The notes beneath the pieces were generated by a model. It searched no databases. It was not told where the DNA came from and worked only from the letters and a program-made list of their open reading frames with translations. From positions 93,106,501-93,170,500 of the forward strand of contig CM075346.1 of NCBI GenBank assembly GCA_037693485.1: DNA of 64,000 nt, in the 5' to 3' direction. This DNA is from Kitagawia praeruptora. Its lineage: Eukaryota; Streptophyta; Magnoliopsida; Apiales; Apiaceae. The translations under genes were made by a program, and so were the position numbers. Below, in pieces: positions 45,227 through 57,587 of the stretch; within the stretch, counting starts at the first letter, position 1, and the number at the start of each line of letters is the position of its first letter.

Positions 45227-47137
45227 TTTTAGGTCCAAAATAGTTTGTAGAAGGGGGGTTGAATACAAACTATACCGTTTTATCGAATTTGCTCTTTTCT
45301 TAAAATATTAAATCAAGAACAAATTGATGCGGAATAAAACGAATACCAATATTTCAAGTTGAATATAAAATTATATTAACTTGATGGGGTGTGTCTAAAT
45401 ACACGGGTACAAATTACAAGGTTTGATGACCAAACTAATTATTACAAATTCTATAGAAAATTCGACATAAACTTTTCTATATTTGTAATAAAAAGATCGA
45501 ATGCTAAAAGCAATTCGAGAGATAAATTCTAAGAAACTTAATTCGCTAGATAGTTCCAATAGTACAAGTAAACAATTTCTGTCGGTTTAGATTTAACGAT
45601 ACAACTCAGAAATAATTTACAAGAATTTAATTAAGCTCAAGGAACCATTTTCTCTTGGTCTCTCTCTTTTTTTCTGTGTTTGCAGGAGAGGCTGTGAAGA
45701 AGATTGTATGTCCGTGTATTAGTCATTTGAAGCTTCTGTCTATTCTTCTTTTTATAGGAAGTGTAGATCTTTCCTGTCAATATGACATAAACTGCTCCAT
45801 GACATAATCCATGCTGATCAATATGACATAAACTGAACTTAGTATGTTCGGTATGACATAATCTCGACCATGACATAACTCCATATGCTCGGTATGACAT
45901 AATCTGGACCATGACATAACTCCATGTGCTCGGTATGACATAATCTACATTATGACATAACTGAATATGTTCGGTATGACATAATCTGCATTATGACATA
46001 AACAGCAACAAGACATAATCTCCATCTGTCAATATGACATAACTCAGCTGTTCTCTTTCAATATGACATAATTCAGCTGTTCTCCTTCAATATGACATAA
46101 CTCAGCTGTTCTCTTTCAATATGACATAATTCAGTTGTTCTCTTTCAATATGACATAATTCAGCTGTTCTCTTTCAATATGACATAATTCAGCTGTTCTC
46201 TTTCAATATGACATAACTCAGCTGTTCTCTTTCAATATGACATAATTCAGCTGTTCTCTTTCAATATGACATAATTCAGCTATTCTCTTTCAATATGACA
46301 TAATTCAGCTTTTTCACATCATTCTTTTAAGTCATATAAACCTTATTAACTATCTAATGATTAATTAATTAATTCAGACTTAATTGATACAATAAGTAAT
46401 TTAATAAATAAATTAATTCTTTTAGAATTAATTTATTAATTAAATAAACTATAAGGTTTATATCAATTAAAGGAGAATTAACTAACATCAATAAATAATC
46501 AATTTACCTCAATGAACCACTGATAGTGAATAACTTCCACTGGATAATTGTTGACGTTCGATGTACTGTCTGGTTCATGAACGACTAACTCCAATCTCTG
46601 TTCTTCACTTTGACTCTCAGTTGTGATCCACTTGATAGTAAAATCCTTGTGGTTAATTAATTTCGCACTGCTGTTGCTTGAACAATGATTTTCCCTCATA
46701 CCAGTCTTGATAGCTTGAACCACTGAAGTTAATGACGAACAACCACTGTATAATGTTGACACTCGATGCATGATCTGGTTCATGAGTGACTAACCGCAAT
46801 GACTGTTCTTCATATATTGACTTTAAAGCTATGGTTCATGTCTTCCTTTTCTTCACTCTTTATTCAAACCTTTATAATCTGTATTCTGCCACTGTAGGAA
46901 TCTCTTGTCACTATAAATAGAACCCACTGTCTTGATTACTCCACTGACGCTTGATCAACTGAATGAACTTCTTCAAGTGTAGTATAACTCAAAATGGTAG
47001 ATTGACTTTGTCTTCTTTCTCTTGACAGTTAAGCATTTGAGATCCCTGTGACAGTACATATACTATTTACTATTACATTCTTGTTTGAGTTGAGTTGAAT
47101 CCTCAAAATACAAATAGGCTACATCATATGCCTTTCA
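45227..47137 (-). repeat. Element B 3' LTR with a TATGACATAA array
   Basis: 1,911 bp. The outer TG of the plus-strand view has mutated to TT (TGTTAGG became TTTTAGG). Between 45,780 and 46,312 there are about 21 copies of TGACATAA, of which about ten form a 29-bp tandem repeat (CAATATGACATAA + TTCAGCTGTTCTCTTT). The 94-aa ORF (46,499-46,783) is present in both LTRs and has no recognised domain. Confidence 0.93.
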
Positions 47138-47770
47138 ATCTCCCCCTATTTGTTTGTTAGACAATAACAAGCAAATACCTAGAGGATAACTCAACTATAA
47201 ACAAGAAGAAGATAAAGCATTAAAGAACTATAGTAAATAATACATAAAAAAATTTCTGGTTTAGATATAACATTTCCAGAATCTCAGTAGATGAAATGAT
47301 AGATGATTGTTCTTGTGACTCTGAACTGATCGTCAATAAGTAACTCATCTTCATTTCTTGACATATCTTCCTGATAACCCTTTTTATTTAACATTGAACA
47401 TTATCAGCAGATACTTGGAAATTCTTCAGTGGTAAAGAATATGACTTTTCAACCACATACTGAAGAATTATTCTTTGTCGTTTCATACTTCTTTCTTTCC
47501 TTATGTCTCCCTACCTAAGGTGATATGACTTCTCCTTATAACGATGAATAATTTTCATCTCCCCTGACAAGGCGAATATTTCTATCTCCCCCTGACAAGG
47601 TGAATACTCCCCCTTTCTAAGGTATATCCTTTTTCATATCTCCCCCCCTTAGATAGAAAATCTCCCCCTCACTAAGGTAAGCTTATACTCTCCCCCTTAG
47701 TTGAATATCTCTTACTAAGGTAATCTTTGAGTATATCTTCTTCAATATATCTCTCCCCCTTAGTTGCGTA
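47138..47770 (-). other. Element B polypurine tract and upstream array of PPT-like motifs
   Basis: AATAGGGGGAGAT (minus strand) abuts the 3' LTR at 47,138. Seven further GGGGAGA/GGGGGAG-type tracts lie between about 47,560 and 47,760, several next to CTAAGG or ACAAGG words. Multiple polypurine tracts before the 3' LTR are a described Sirevirus trait. Confidence 0.75.
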
Positions 47771-50700
47771 ATCCTCCAAGCATTCAGTTATAGCAAACAT
47801 CCAAATGTAAATTAGATGATACCACATATTCAATAATAACTCACCTCTTACCTTTAGTACAACAGATTCTTCATATATATAACATTGTCTGCTGCAATAA
47901 AGAAAAGAAGCTTTGCTTGTGTTGAAGGATTTTCATGAAGACTTCCAGGATAGAAGTATGTAGACTGATCAACTTTGCCCTTTAGATATTATAGAATGGC
48001 TTCACTGTTGATCATCTTGACAACCAAATCTCCTGACAATTTCCTTATATCTCCCATTTGTTCTTCAATGTGTTTGGGGAATAGGGAATGAGATTTGGTG
48101 TTTCTCTTTCTTTCTCACTGTGAGTGTGTGATTCTGTTTCGTGTACCTCACAGGTGTTTAGCTCATCTCTCCACTCATATCACTTATAATGAGTGATCGC
48201 TCATTTCTCATCTCTAAATGTGTTTACACTCATACTCATTGGTGTATCACTCTTATCACTCAAAGCTCCAACATCCATGTGTAGTACCTGCAAGGAAAAA
48301 TCACCATAGCCCCTTCAAGAGAGGTCACTGGTGGTGCAATGGGGTTTCGCAAATCCCCGATCCTCGTTGGACTCGTCAGACGAATCTGAGTCATAATCTA
48401 CAAGTTGATAAAAGTTTCCATTTTTGTAGGTTTCAGAATTGAATTCTGAGAAGGTAAACAATGATCTAAAAATTTAGCATTGAGATCAAAGTTCCCTTCT
48501 AATGTCTGTGAAGATATCACCTTGTTAAACTCATCAAGTAAATCTGAATCATAGTCAACAAGTTACCGATCCGCACCTATGTCGGACCCGTTACCCGCAG
48601 GATCCAGAGATGTTCCCTCTGGGGAGTTAAACAGTGATCCTGACAGATTTTGCATTAGGGATCAAAGTTTTCTCTCGAGGTCTGTGAAGACTCTTGGTTC
48701 TTTGAGGAACCTTCAACTTATAATCCTAACCGTAAAATGGTTGAATTACAGGTTTCCGTCAATTCATTCTTAGTGTGTGCAATATCACTTTGTGCATATG
48801 AAACATTTAGCTTGTGTATGAAGTAGTGACTTACCAATAGATGCCCTGGCTGACAGGCGAATTTCAATAGATTCATTCTGTTGAGAGAATGGATCTAGAG
48901 ACTGTTTTAGTGCCATTTTCAGCTCTGCATCCTTTTGGGAGAATGCAGGCAAGCTTACAGATACCTCAAGTTGTATATGACTATTCTCCTTGAGAGGTAG
49001 AGCTATGGGTTTACTATCCCTCACATCCTTATTTGCTGCATCAAGTGCAGTTACTCCCTTATTGACCTCTAGTCCAATAGGTTACTTCCACTTCAGGGGT
49101 AAGTTAGGATGTGTTTAGATTTGGATTTATAGTCTGGGATAGAAGTTGTTGGGTTTACAACCTCATGACTTTCAAATGTGAGAAAACTTCCACTAGGAAC
49201 TAAACCTGCATCACAGAACAGTAGAGCAATATAGAGATAGAATGCATTTACAACATACCTGAACATTAAGTGAAAACGTACGCATTATATCTTGTGAGAG
49301 AAATGACGTTGTGATTTCAAAAAGTTTTACAATATAAGCAATCACAACTGTAGAAAGATTGAGTTTTCTTCTAAAAACTGTTAATGTGCAAGAGTTTGTA
49401 TTTGAGCATTAAACAATGTATTATCATGTCTTTTAATGAAAACTAGGTCGTTTTAATTTTAAAAGACACAAACTCTTGACTTCGCAGTAATTAAGAAAGA
49501 AATTATTAAATATATACTAACACTAATGATTTGTAGATAAGCAACATTTACTTAGAATAAATCCTAAGTAATATCATCAGAGCTAATATATAAATCTCAA
49601 TTAGTTTGCAATAAAGTATTAGAGCAACCAACAATTGTTAGTAAACAAATATTTTACTATTTGATACCAACCATTAGTATTTATCAAACACTTTAGAATG
49701 CAAGTAATTGTGTTTATGATTACTTTACCAAAATTAAATTATGAGCAAATAAACCATTGAATTGCTTCACTTCATAATTTAAGTAGGATATAACTAATCA
49801 CTGTTAAATACTAAATATTCAATGATACCAATTGTTTGATAAATTCAATTCATTGAAGATTGAATTGTTACATTTAATACCAAATGACAGAATGAATATT
49901 AGGATCTAACTACTTATGACTATCATTCACTGACATTCATAAGTATGAGGAACTGGTTGACAAGAAATGAACAAGCTCTTAAGATATAACATTTTAAACT
50001 TATGACTTCAAGGCAACTCCTCGACAATAACAATTGTTAACTCCTAACAACTATTTGTTGGTAGACAACCTTGGTTCTAAAAATAAAACTTGATTACCAA
50101 GACTATCTTGTCTGCAATCTTAGAAATAATATTCTAAGTCCAATACACCTTGATCCATTGTATATAACATTTATTATCAAAGTGATTAGAATTTGCAAAT
50201 AAGCATAAAAATTATTCAAAGTAACTGAACTATGGTAACTTTAGATATTACAATATCCATAGTTCTACTTAGATAATTTTCATATTATGTATAGTAGTAT
50301 GAGTGAATTGTAAAAGATATAACAATAATTACTTAGAGGAGTTCTAAGTAATTTCACTCATACCAATACATCTCACAATTAGTTAGTAAATAGAATTCTA
50401 GCTAAATATCATTAACTGATATAAGTCAAAACTTCAATACAACCAATTGTTAGAACCATGATATTAATTATAGTGAATTTCTGAAAATGGAACATTGATA
50501 AATTCACTAGAATTAACATCTCACAACTAATTGAAGACCAACATAGATTAGGTCCAAATTAGTTATGTTGTATATTTATTTTAATAAATATGAGGTACAG
50601 AGCAAATACTTATATTGAATTGCTTCATATTACATAGCTCAAATTAATTAAAATAAATAATAAATAAATAAGTACTAAATCTATGTGAGTTAGATTTTAG

Positions 50701-51640
50701 CTATTAAGTATTTAAATTATCCTTAAATAATCACCATTGAAATATATTACAATTATACACATGGTAATCATTCAATAGATAATTTTCAGCGTGAGGTCTG
50801 GGTGTAAATAAGTTCACAAGTCCTTTCAATACGGAAGTTGAATACTTATGACTCATTTTAAGAATTACTTACAAGTCCTTTCAATATTGACAGTTGAGTA
50901 CTTGTAGATAATCTTTAAGAATTACTTACAGATGGGATTTACAATCATATAGCATTTAATAAAATCCCAAGTTTACAAACCAATCTTGAAAAATTAATTT
51001 CATCAAGTGATCTAGCAAACGTGTTTGCAAGTTATTCTTAACTAAAGACATGCTCTCTCAAAAGAATTGATACCTTATATAAGATGCTTAGCCTTGAGTG
51101 TTCCACAAAGTTGTTGGAGATGAATTTGATTCCTTGTGTTCTCCTATTTCCGTACAACTCATTTGATCTGTTTCTATACAGCAAAACATGTCAGAACTGA
51201 TGTCTCTAGGGTACCATCTCCGCAGATCCGGGTCCAACTTAAGACATCTGAAAATCAATTGTAATAACTACAAGAATAGATTCTCAAGAATCCACTTGGG
51301 GCCTTGCACATTTGCATAACTGAGAATAAAATATGTGTGTTGGCATATAGTCTTGACAGGTCTAGAATCTTCTGAATATAAACAAAAGATCCTTGACTAA
51401 TTTGTATTGTCATCATTCATTTGGCTTACAGAAGTAAATCAAAAGAATTACAACTTTACCAACATCAAATCAGTAAATATCTTGATACCAATTTTTAGTT
51501 AATAAACCAACATATAATATAATCAAGATATCATTGCACATTTATATATCATTGTATTTGTGCCTAATGATGAAGAGAGTTCTACAAATATGACACCAAT
51601 TGCTAAATGATATCAATTGTTTAAAGATTGATACCAAATG
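47771..51640 (-). pseudogene. Element B region after pol (decayed, includes extra-ORF remnant)
   Basis: In position this corresponds to the extra ORF of element A, but no long frame survives. A 170-bp imperfect tandem duplication at about 48,365-48,700 reads on the minus strand as acidic Asp/Ser-rich peptide (for example DYDSDSSDES), consistent with former coding. Another imperfect duplication lies near 50,815-50,930 (ACAAGTCCTTTCAATA). 49,030-50,800 is AT-rich with nothing recognised. RNase H was not found with confidence. Confidence 0.5.
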
Positions 51641-52140
51641 TTAAATTATAGTTAGGGTGTCATACCATGTCTTCCATGCTTGCTTGAGTGATGATACCAG
51701 TTCATACTAACCTGTAGAGATCTTCCATTATCTCACCAACCAGGAGTGCACTTGTTCACATTCCTCTTGCATCCAGATTCAGTAGGTCCAGATGTCCATC
51801 AAAATCTTGAATGTGCAGTAGGTGCCTGATATCCTCAAGTCTTGTCACTGGTGCATCTTGTCAGATATAGTGTCTTATCAGCTAGTGACCTTGCATCCAG
51901 TTTGGCTTTGTCCCTCATAACAATGCCTTGACATCCAGTTAGACTTCTGGTTATCCTTGTACCAATTACAGCCTTGTTGTTTGGTCTGGATACCAGCTTC
52001 TCTTCAATCTACCTTTTATACTGATTGAGATCATCTTGCATTGCAATCACTCAATCTGGATCTTCCAGAGCCTTTGTAGCTTTCTTAGTTTCTTCTGAAA
52101 GAAAACTATAGAAATAATCATTGGTACTTGAAGCTCTGCT
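51641..52140 (-). pseudogene. Element B reverse transcriptase remnant
   Basis: Minus-strand translation gives ATKALEDPD then a stop where Trp is expected, VIAMQDDLNQY, and KLVSRPNNKAVIGTRI. These match element A's DPDWVLAMQEEL and WKLVPKPDDRGIIGTKW. Downstream, IVMRDKAKLDARSLADKT still aligns with the GIIVRNKARLVAKGY block. Stops and frameshifts abound, and the YVDD box was not found. Confidence 0.75.
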
Positions 52141-52850
52141 AGTCTTTTACTTCCACCATTAGAAATACTAAGAACTGGAACAAAGAGTTAATTGAGTCAA
52201 CACTCTTTGTCTTGGTAGATATGCTCTTATAGTGTCCTTTGATTTTTAATGTGGTGTTAAGTTGACTATTTGATCCTTCAGTTGTTCCCCCTAAGCTGCT
52301 GCTGGGTTTACATGAAGATTCTCCACGTTTGACATTGCTTGGATCTGAATCACCATCACCATTGACAACTGGGAGCTTGAAGTTGTTGAACACCACTAAG
52401 ACTTTCAATCACCTTCTGTTGATTAATAACAATCACCCTGTAGGCTGTTGACTCCATTGAGTAACAAAGGAAATTATCCTCTTGAGCATTAGCTGATTGC
52501 TAGGATGTTCACTTATATTTAACATTGCAAAACAATTTCCTTCATAACTTGTGGGGTCTTAATATATTTCTTACCGATCAGGGTTTAAGATGTGATCAAT
52601 CACCATCAGTGGTGTCTTGTCTTCAGATTGTCTGAACAACAACTTGTTTGTTCAGAGAAGTCATCAGTCATCACCACTAAAATATATTTTACTTTGATGT
52701 AGAACTTCTGTGTGATGCTTCTTTGACTTCCCTTTATGACATGCCTCATAATTTCATTTTGCTTTAATTCCATATGAGACAGTCTCATTTACTAATTAGA
52801 TTTCCAGGAAAGAATCTCTTGATTTAATATTCAGGTGTGAGAGCTTCTTA
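52141..52850 (-). pseudogene. Element B integrase/linker remnant
   Basis: Sits between the protease and RT remnants in copia order. Fragments are weak: the 89-aa minus ORF (52,139-52,408), rich in Ser/Asn/Gly, fits the integrase-RT linker. The catalytic motifs are not recognisable. Confidence 0.5.
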
Positions 52851-53275
52851 CGTCATAGCTGCACTCTTGTCTGATGAAGCTTTAGATTTGACCTTGTTGA
52901 CTTCATCTTTGACTGAGATTCCATGTCAGCTATAGATAAGTTCTCTTTCCTTAAATCTCGAATAGCAAGCTTTTCATCTCTCTTGTGTAAGATCAGACAC
53001 TTCTCTTTGACAAATAACATTGTATGATCCTGAGAAGTTGTACTTGAGACCTTCCACATAAGAGGTATTATTACTGACAAAATTCCTAGCTATTGAATAG
53101 CCATGACCCTGGTTCATACCCTTGCTGTTATCTCCAAGGGATAAACCACTTGGTCTGTCTTCACAATCACATTTGATAGTAGGGTTCTTTCTTCGATGAT
53201 ATGCTTTGAATAAATCAATAATAATGCATAATCGATTTAACCTGTTAAGCCCTACATTCACAAATGAATAAAAAG
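52851..53275 (-). pseudogene. Element B protease/pre-integrase remnant
   Basis: SLGDNSKGMNQGHGYSIARN and SYVEGLKYNFSGSYN align with element A's TFGDDSKGYTKGYGLITKDN and LVEGLKHNLLSVSQ. The DSG protease motif itself is lost or out of frame. Confidence 0.72.
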
Positions 53276-54224
53276 TTCTTGGTACCCATTTTTACTTGGG
53301 TCCAGATGGATTAGAGATTTCTCTTTTATCAGAGTTAACAACAGTTTAACCTTAACATGCTCATTCTTATCTTTGACTGACCATTTCTCCTTTTTAATGT
53401 CACTGACAAAATAGTCACTGAGCAAGGAGAAAAATGGTTTCTTCCTACCATTAGGAGGACAAGCAGTCTGTGCCCTATTGTAATTCTTAAACATGCTTTT
53501 TCTATAATCAATGCAAATGCTCGAAGATGCATTTATGATATTTGAAATAAGCAGGCATGATAATAAGAATACATGGCATACATTCAGCATTAAAACATTG
53601 CAGATAAGAATTATGCAAATTAGGCATGTTATGCATTTTAGAAAATTCAGTACTATCTACTTTAACCTATGCACATGCAACAGGTAGCAAGTAGATTTAC
53701 AGATATTCAATTATTTTCTAAACGTACATGGAATAGAAGAATTAACAATAAATCACTAATTCTATCCAATCCATTCATATTGCTATATGACATTATATCA
53801 TCTCTATTACCTAAGTCAGTTTTACAAATAACTTGATGTTCTACTGACACCCTAGGTAATTATTCCATCTTTTAAACTTTTTAAACCTTAACAAACAATT
53901 CAGAATGAATGAGCAAATCTGTTCTACTGGGGATCCTGAAACTAGTTAAGCAGAGGTCTTATATGCTTGACATATATCATTTAAGAATTAAGAGATATTG
54001 TCTAAGGAACACTTCTAACTCACTATTGCAATTAATCAAATTCAACAAATATCCATACACATATTAAGATCTTCTAACCAAGGATATAACAATTAAAATC
54101 TAAGATCTTAACATGCTTTGAATTTCTGAGAATTACATATTACATTAGTTCGAAGAATTGATACCTGAGACATATGAGGTGAATCATCTTCAGAGATTGC
54201 TATGAAAGCAAGATATTCATTATG
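53276..54224 (-). pseudogene. Element B gag remnant, C-terminal part
   Basis: Contains a GPK-stop-KWVPRT block (near 53,285-53,310), equivalent to the WVPK end of Sirevirus Gag, and EYLAFIAISEDDSPHMSQ next to the nested insertion, aligning with element A's EFVNLALMADSEQE. Confidence 0.7.
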
Positions 54225-54229
54225 CTCTC

Positions 54230-55895
54230 TGTTAGTGGACTTTATGTCCACTAAATACGCCCCATTTCGGCTTAAATTGACCGCTTGTACCCAAGTGTTA
54301 AGTGTCTTTTGATGTGTTTTCATCTAATTTGTGTAGGTTGTATGGTTGATAGCATCTTGGAGTTCAATCGAATAAATGGTGGTGTATATTTGTTGTTTGA
54401 ATACGACAAGGTGTTGAAGGAATTTAGAGCAAGAAAGAGTAGCTAAGCAAAAGATGCTGTGGAGAGCAAATTCCAGGAGCTAGGAAGCGCAGCTGCGCTT
54501 GAGCAAGAGCAACAGCGCTTGAGAGAGAAAATTTTCCAGGAGGCGCAAGGCGCAGCGGCGCTAGGCAAGGCGCAGCGGCGCTAGGCAAGGCGCAGCGGCG
54601 CTAGGCAAGGCGCAGCAGCGCCCGTGCGCGTCAGAATATTTTCAACATTGTTCCAGAAATTGTTTCGGTCATAACTTGAGTTCTAGACATCGGAATTGGG
54701 CGATTCAAAAGCCCACGCGAAGAGGAGAGAAAGCTCTACAATTCTAGATAGGGAGTTGGAGGCGCTCTTGCACGTTTTCAGGCGCTCTAGCGCTTGTTGG
54801 GGCGTTGTTGCCCGTGTGGTGCATGCCTGTTGGGTCGTTTTCTACCGGGTCAAAACTTGTTGGGCCTATTTATTTTTGGGCAGCTATATATATGTTGAAA
54901 ACCCTAAAAACACATCTATCCAGCGAGTAGCAATCTCTAGTTTATTTTATCATCAACATTGTAGCCAAGAACAATTTCAAGATACATCTCCAAGCTAGTG
55001 ACAAGCAAGGAGTAATCTTTGGAACTTTTGTATTCTTCTACTTTGGGGAGTTATTTCTGAACCTTATTTTCTCTCTTCTTTTAATTATTTGTTGTTCTAG
55101 AATTATGTTATCAATTGAACCCATGATGGCAATTAGGTCAATTATGGGCTAATTCGTTATCATGGGGTTTTAATGGATTTTTCTATGGATTCTAGAAATT
55201 GAGTGTTATTTATGCCTTGGTGTGTGATTGAATGAATTGATTGCCTATTATGTTTATGCTTATTCGTTATAAGTGAGTCGCGAACACTTGTAATTGTTTG
55301 TTTAATCCTAGTGAATGCGAAAGTGGATCTAGGGTTTAGAACAATTCATGCTAGCATAGGTTTATGCATGTGAAGAACATGTATTAATTTGTGATGTAAT
55401 TCTAACCGTCTTGCATCGACTATGTGGTTTAATGGGTGCTTGATTTTCAACCGGTATGTGTTCAATTGCTATAGACATATAGGAACTACACATATTTGGT
55501 GACTACTTGGCTTCTATCAATTGTGGATGATCAGTAGGATGGTATATGCACAACGAAAGTTGGTGTGTATCAGTTTAGTGCATCTAATCAGTAATCAACT
55601 CTGTCACATGCTAGGCTAAAGGGCATAAGATTCTAGATGAAGTAGTTAATGAAATTGAAATCCCATGTTTGTTTCTTATAAATTAATCCTTAATTTATTT
55701 TCTCGTAATTGACTTAGTTGGTAATTAATCATTAGTTAAATCAAAACCAATATTGTGATTGTCTTAGCAGTGAGTGTAAATCATAAGCTGGTGCATAAGT
55801 GAACATAACGAACAATTTGAGTCTCTGTGGGAACGAATCCTATTTACTCTATATTACTTGTTGACCACGTTCTCTTGCGTGAATAAGTGCGAACA
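54230..55895 (+). repeat. LARD 5' LTR with GC-rich minisatellite
   Basis: Around 54,480-54,630 lie palindromic GCGCAGCTGCGC and three 20-bp units AAGGCGCAGCGGCGCTAGGC (two in the 3' LTR). A 100-aa ORF (54,696-54,998) occurs in both LTRs and has no known domain. A CAGCTATATATATG TATA-like box is at about 54,881. Confidence 0.93.
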
Positions 55896-55901
55896 AGTTT
55901 T

Positions 55902-55965
55902 TGGCGCCGCTGCCGGGGATCGAACCCGGGTCACCCGCGTGATAGGCGGGAATACTTACCACTAT
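55902..55965 (-). other. Extended tRNA-Asp complement at the primer-binding site
   Basis: Six bases inside the 5' LTR, plus-strand TGGCGCCGCTGCCGGGGA starts a 64-base match to the reverse complement of plant tRNA-Asp(GUC). It runs through the T arm (TCGAACCCGGGTCACC), anticodon arm (GCGTGATAGGCGGGAA) and D arm (TACTTACCACTAT). AACGA, also expected, follows after five mismatched bases. The CCA (TGG) is included, so a mature tRNA was copied. A normal primer site is about 18 bases. The anticodon position reads A instead of G. It is not a plausible functional tRNA gene: the acceptor stem is broken and CCA is encoded. Confidence 0.85.
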
Positions 55966-57587
55966 TTGAGAACGAAGGAAGAAAGGGGCTATTTCAGTTG
56001 TTGGATGCAACTCCATGGGAAAGAAGAGTTGACATTCTACATAAGTCTCGTGGGCTAGCTGATTCTAATAATTTTCAGGTGCTTCGTAAGTTGTCAAGTG
56101 AGGAAGTTTTTGCACTCGGGCTCAAGCCATTACCACCCGAGGAGGGTGACCCTGCTGATGATTGAGGTATTCCTGTGCACTTTCTTTGTTTCTCGCCTTC
56201 AATGGGGACATTGAAGAATTTAAGTTTGGGGGTGGGAAGTGAAGATTGTGATTAGTAGTTAGATGCATATAGGACATGTAGTGTAGTATTATCATGCATA
56301 TTGTTTAAATTGTTCATCATGTATCATGCATATTGTTATATGTGAGTCATGTAGTGGCATTCTAGAGTGCATAACATAATTCATGCATTCATGCATTTTC
56401 CATGATCCCTTTGAACGAACTAACTCTGACTGGTAGGTAGGTGTCTGATTGAGTGCACTAATGATGAGTAGAGGGTTGCTTTATAGTTCTTATGAAACTG
56501 ATTTGCTTGTTCAGAAACAAAATTTTTACACAATCACAGTCTCATTGAGTGCTTTTGAATTGGACCCGGCCATGTCTGTTTGATTGCTAGAATTTAACAC
56601 CTAGTTTAAAACTAGAATGTTTGATAGATTCTTGAAAGCGAAGGAGCACTTAAGTATAAGTTTGGGGGAAACAAAGAAATTCATGCTAATTGTGAATAGT
56701 TGTTAATAATGGCTAGGCGTCAAATGGCTAGTAGCTGGCTCATATTTATATGAGTAGTCTAGGATTGGAAATGAGAAAGGCTCATTCCAGATTGCATATA
56801 AAAAAAAAGAAAAAGAAAAAGAAAGAAAAAGAAAAAAAAAAGTGTCATGTAAATAAGTAAATGCAAAGTTAACCAGGGTGAGCTCTTTAATACTCGAGCA
56901 ATTAAGTACGAGGGGACTTTGTGCCTAGTGACCTAAGGTTTTTATAGTCTGGGATCCACTGACCTAACGCTCGTTACATGGGTATTATTGTATAAGCCTT
57001 TAGGGGTCTCATCCATTGCACGATTAAATAAGCATGTATTGTATATATATTGTTATGTGTCATATGTGTTAGTAATTAAGCATGATTTCTTGTCAACCCA
57101 AGTGGACTATGGCGGTGTATCTTGAGGGATCTTGTGTCTATCGTTCATTCTGTTTTTAAACCTGGTGGTTGTTTGGTTAAGGATAGGTATGGTCTTGGTT
57201 TGGTTTGGGGTATCTCTAATGAGCACAGCACGCATGCACGTTTCTGTCCATGTACTGTTAGTATACGGGGATTTAGGCGAGCTCTACTTGGTTTTAGTTG
57301 CATTTCTTTGAGTATTTGCTTGCTTGTTGGTTTTGGTTGGTTTGAAGGGGATCACTTGCATTTTCATTTTAGTTGCATTCATGCATTGTATCGGATTTTG
57401 TGGGTACATTCACTATAGGCCCTCACGAGACCTTACTCGTCCACTAGGGCTGCCTAGGGGTTTAAAGGGCTTGTTGCATATGCTAAATGTAACCGTGATC
57501 ACCTACGGAAGTGGTACTAGTTAGTTGTAAATATATGTGTTAGTATGTTTATGCTTGGGGACAAGCATCGGTTTAAGTTTGGGGGTG
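55966..57587 (+). pseudogene. LARD internal region with a short coding relic and three PPT-like tracts
   Basis: An open stretch to 56,165 encodes LLDATPWERRVDILHKSRG...EEGDPADD, which I cannot assign. It overlaps the tRNA-derived sequence, so its N-terminus is artefactual. AAGTTTGGGGG occurs at about 56,222, 56,658 and 57,575; the last precedes the 3' LTR and is the probable polypurine tract. An A/G tract (about 56,801-56,841) and two small ORFs near 57,122-57,524 have no known domain. Confidence 0.65.

Noticed and set aside
46499..46783. 94-aa ORF repeated at 62,007-62,291
   Set aside because: Lies in both LTRs of element B. A few residue changes with the frame kept is expected for young LTRs and does not show coding.
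54696..54998. 100-aa ORF repeated at 58,034-58,336
   Set aside because: Inside the LARD LTRs; no recognisable domain and low divergence leaves no test of selection.
55902..55975. Functional tRNA-Asp gene on the minus strand
   Set aside because: CCA is encoded, the acceptor 5' strand does not pair properly, the anticodon is changed to ATC, and it sits exactly at the retroelement primer site. A retro-copied primer explains it better.
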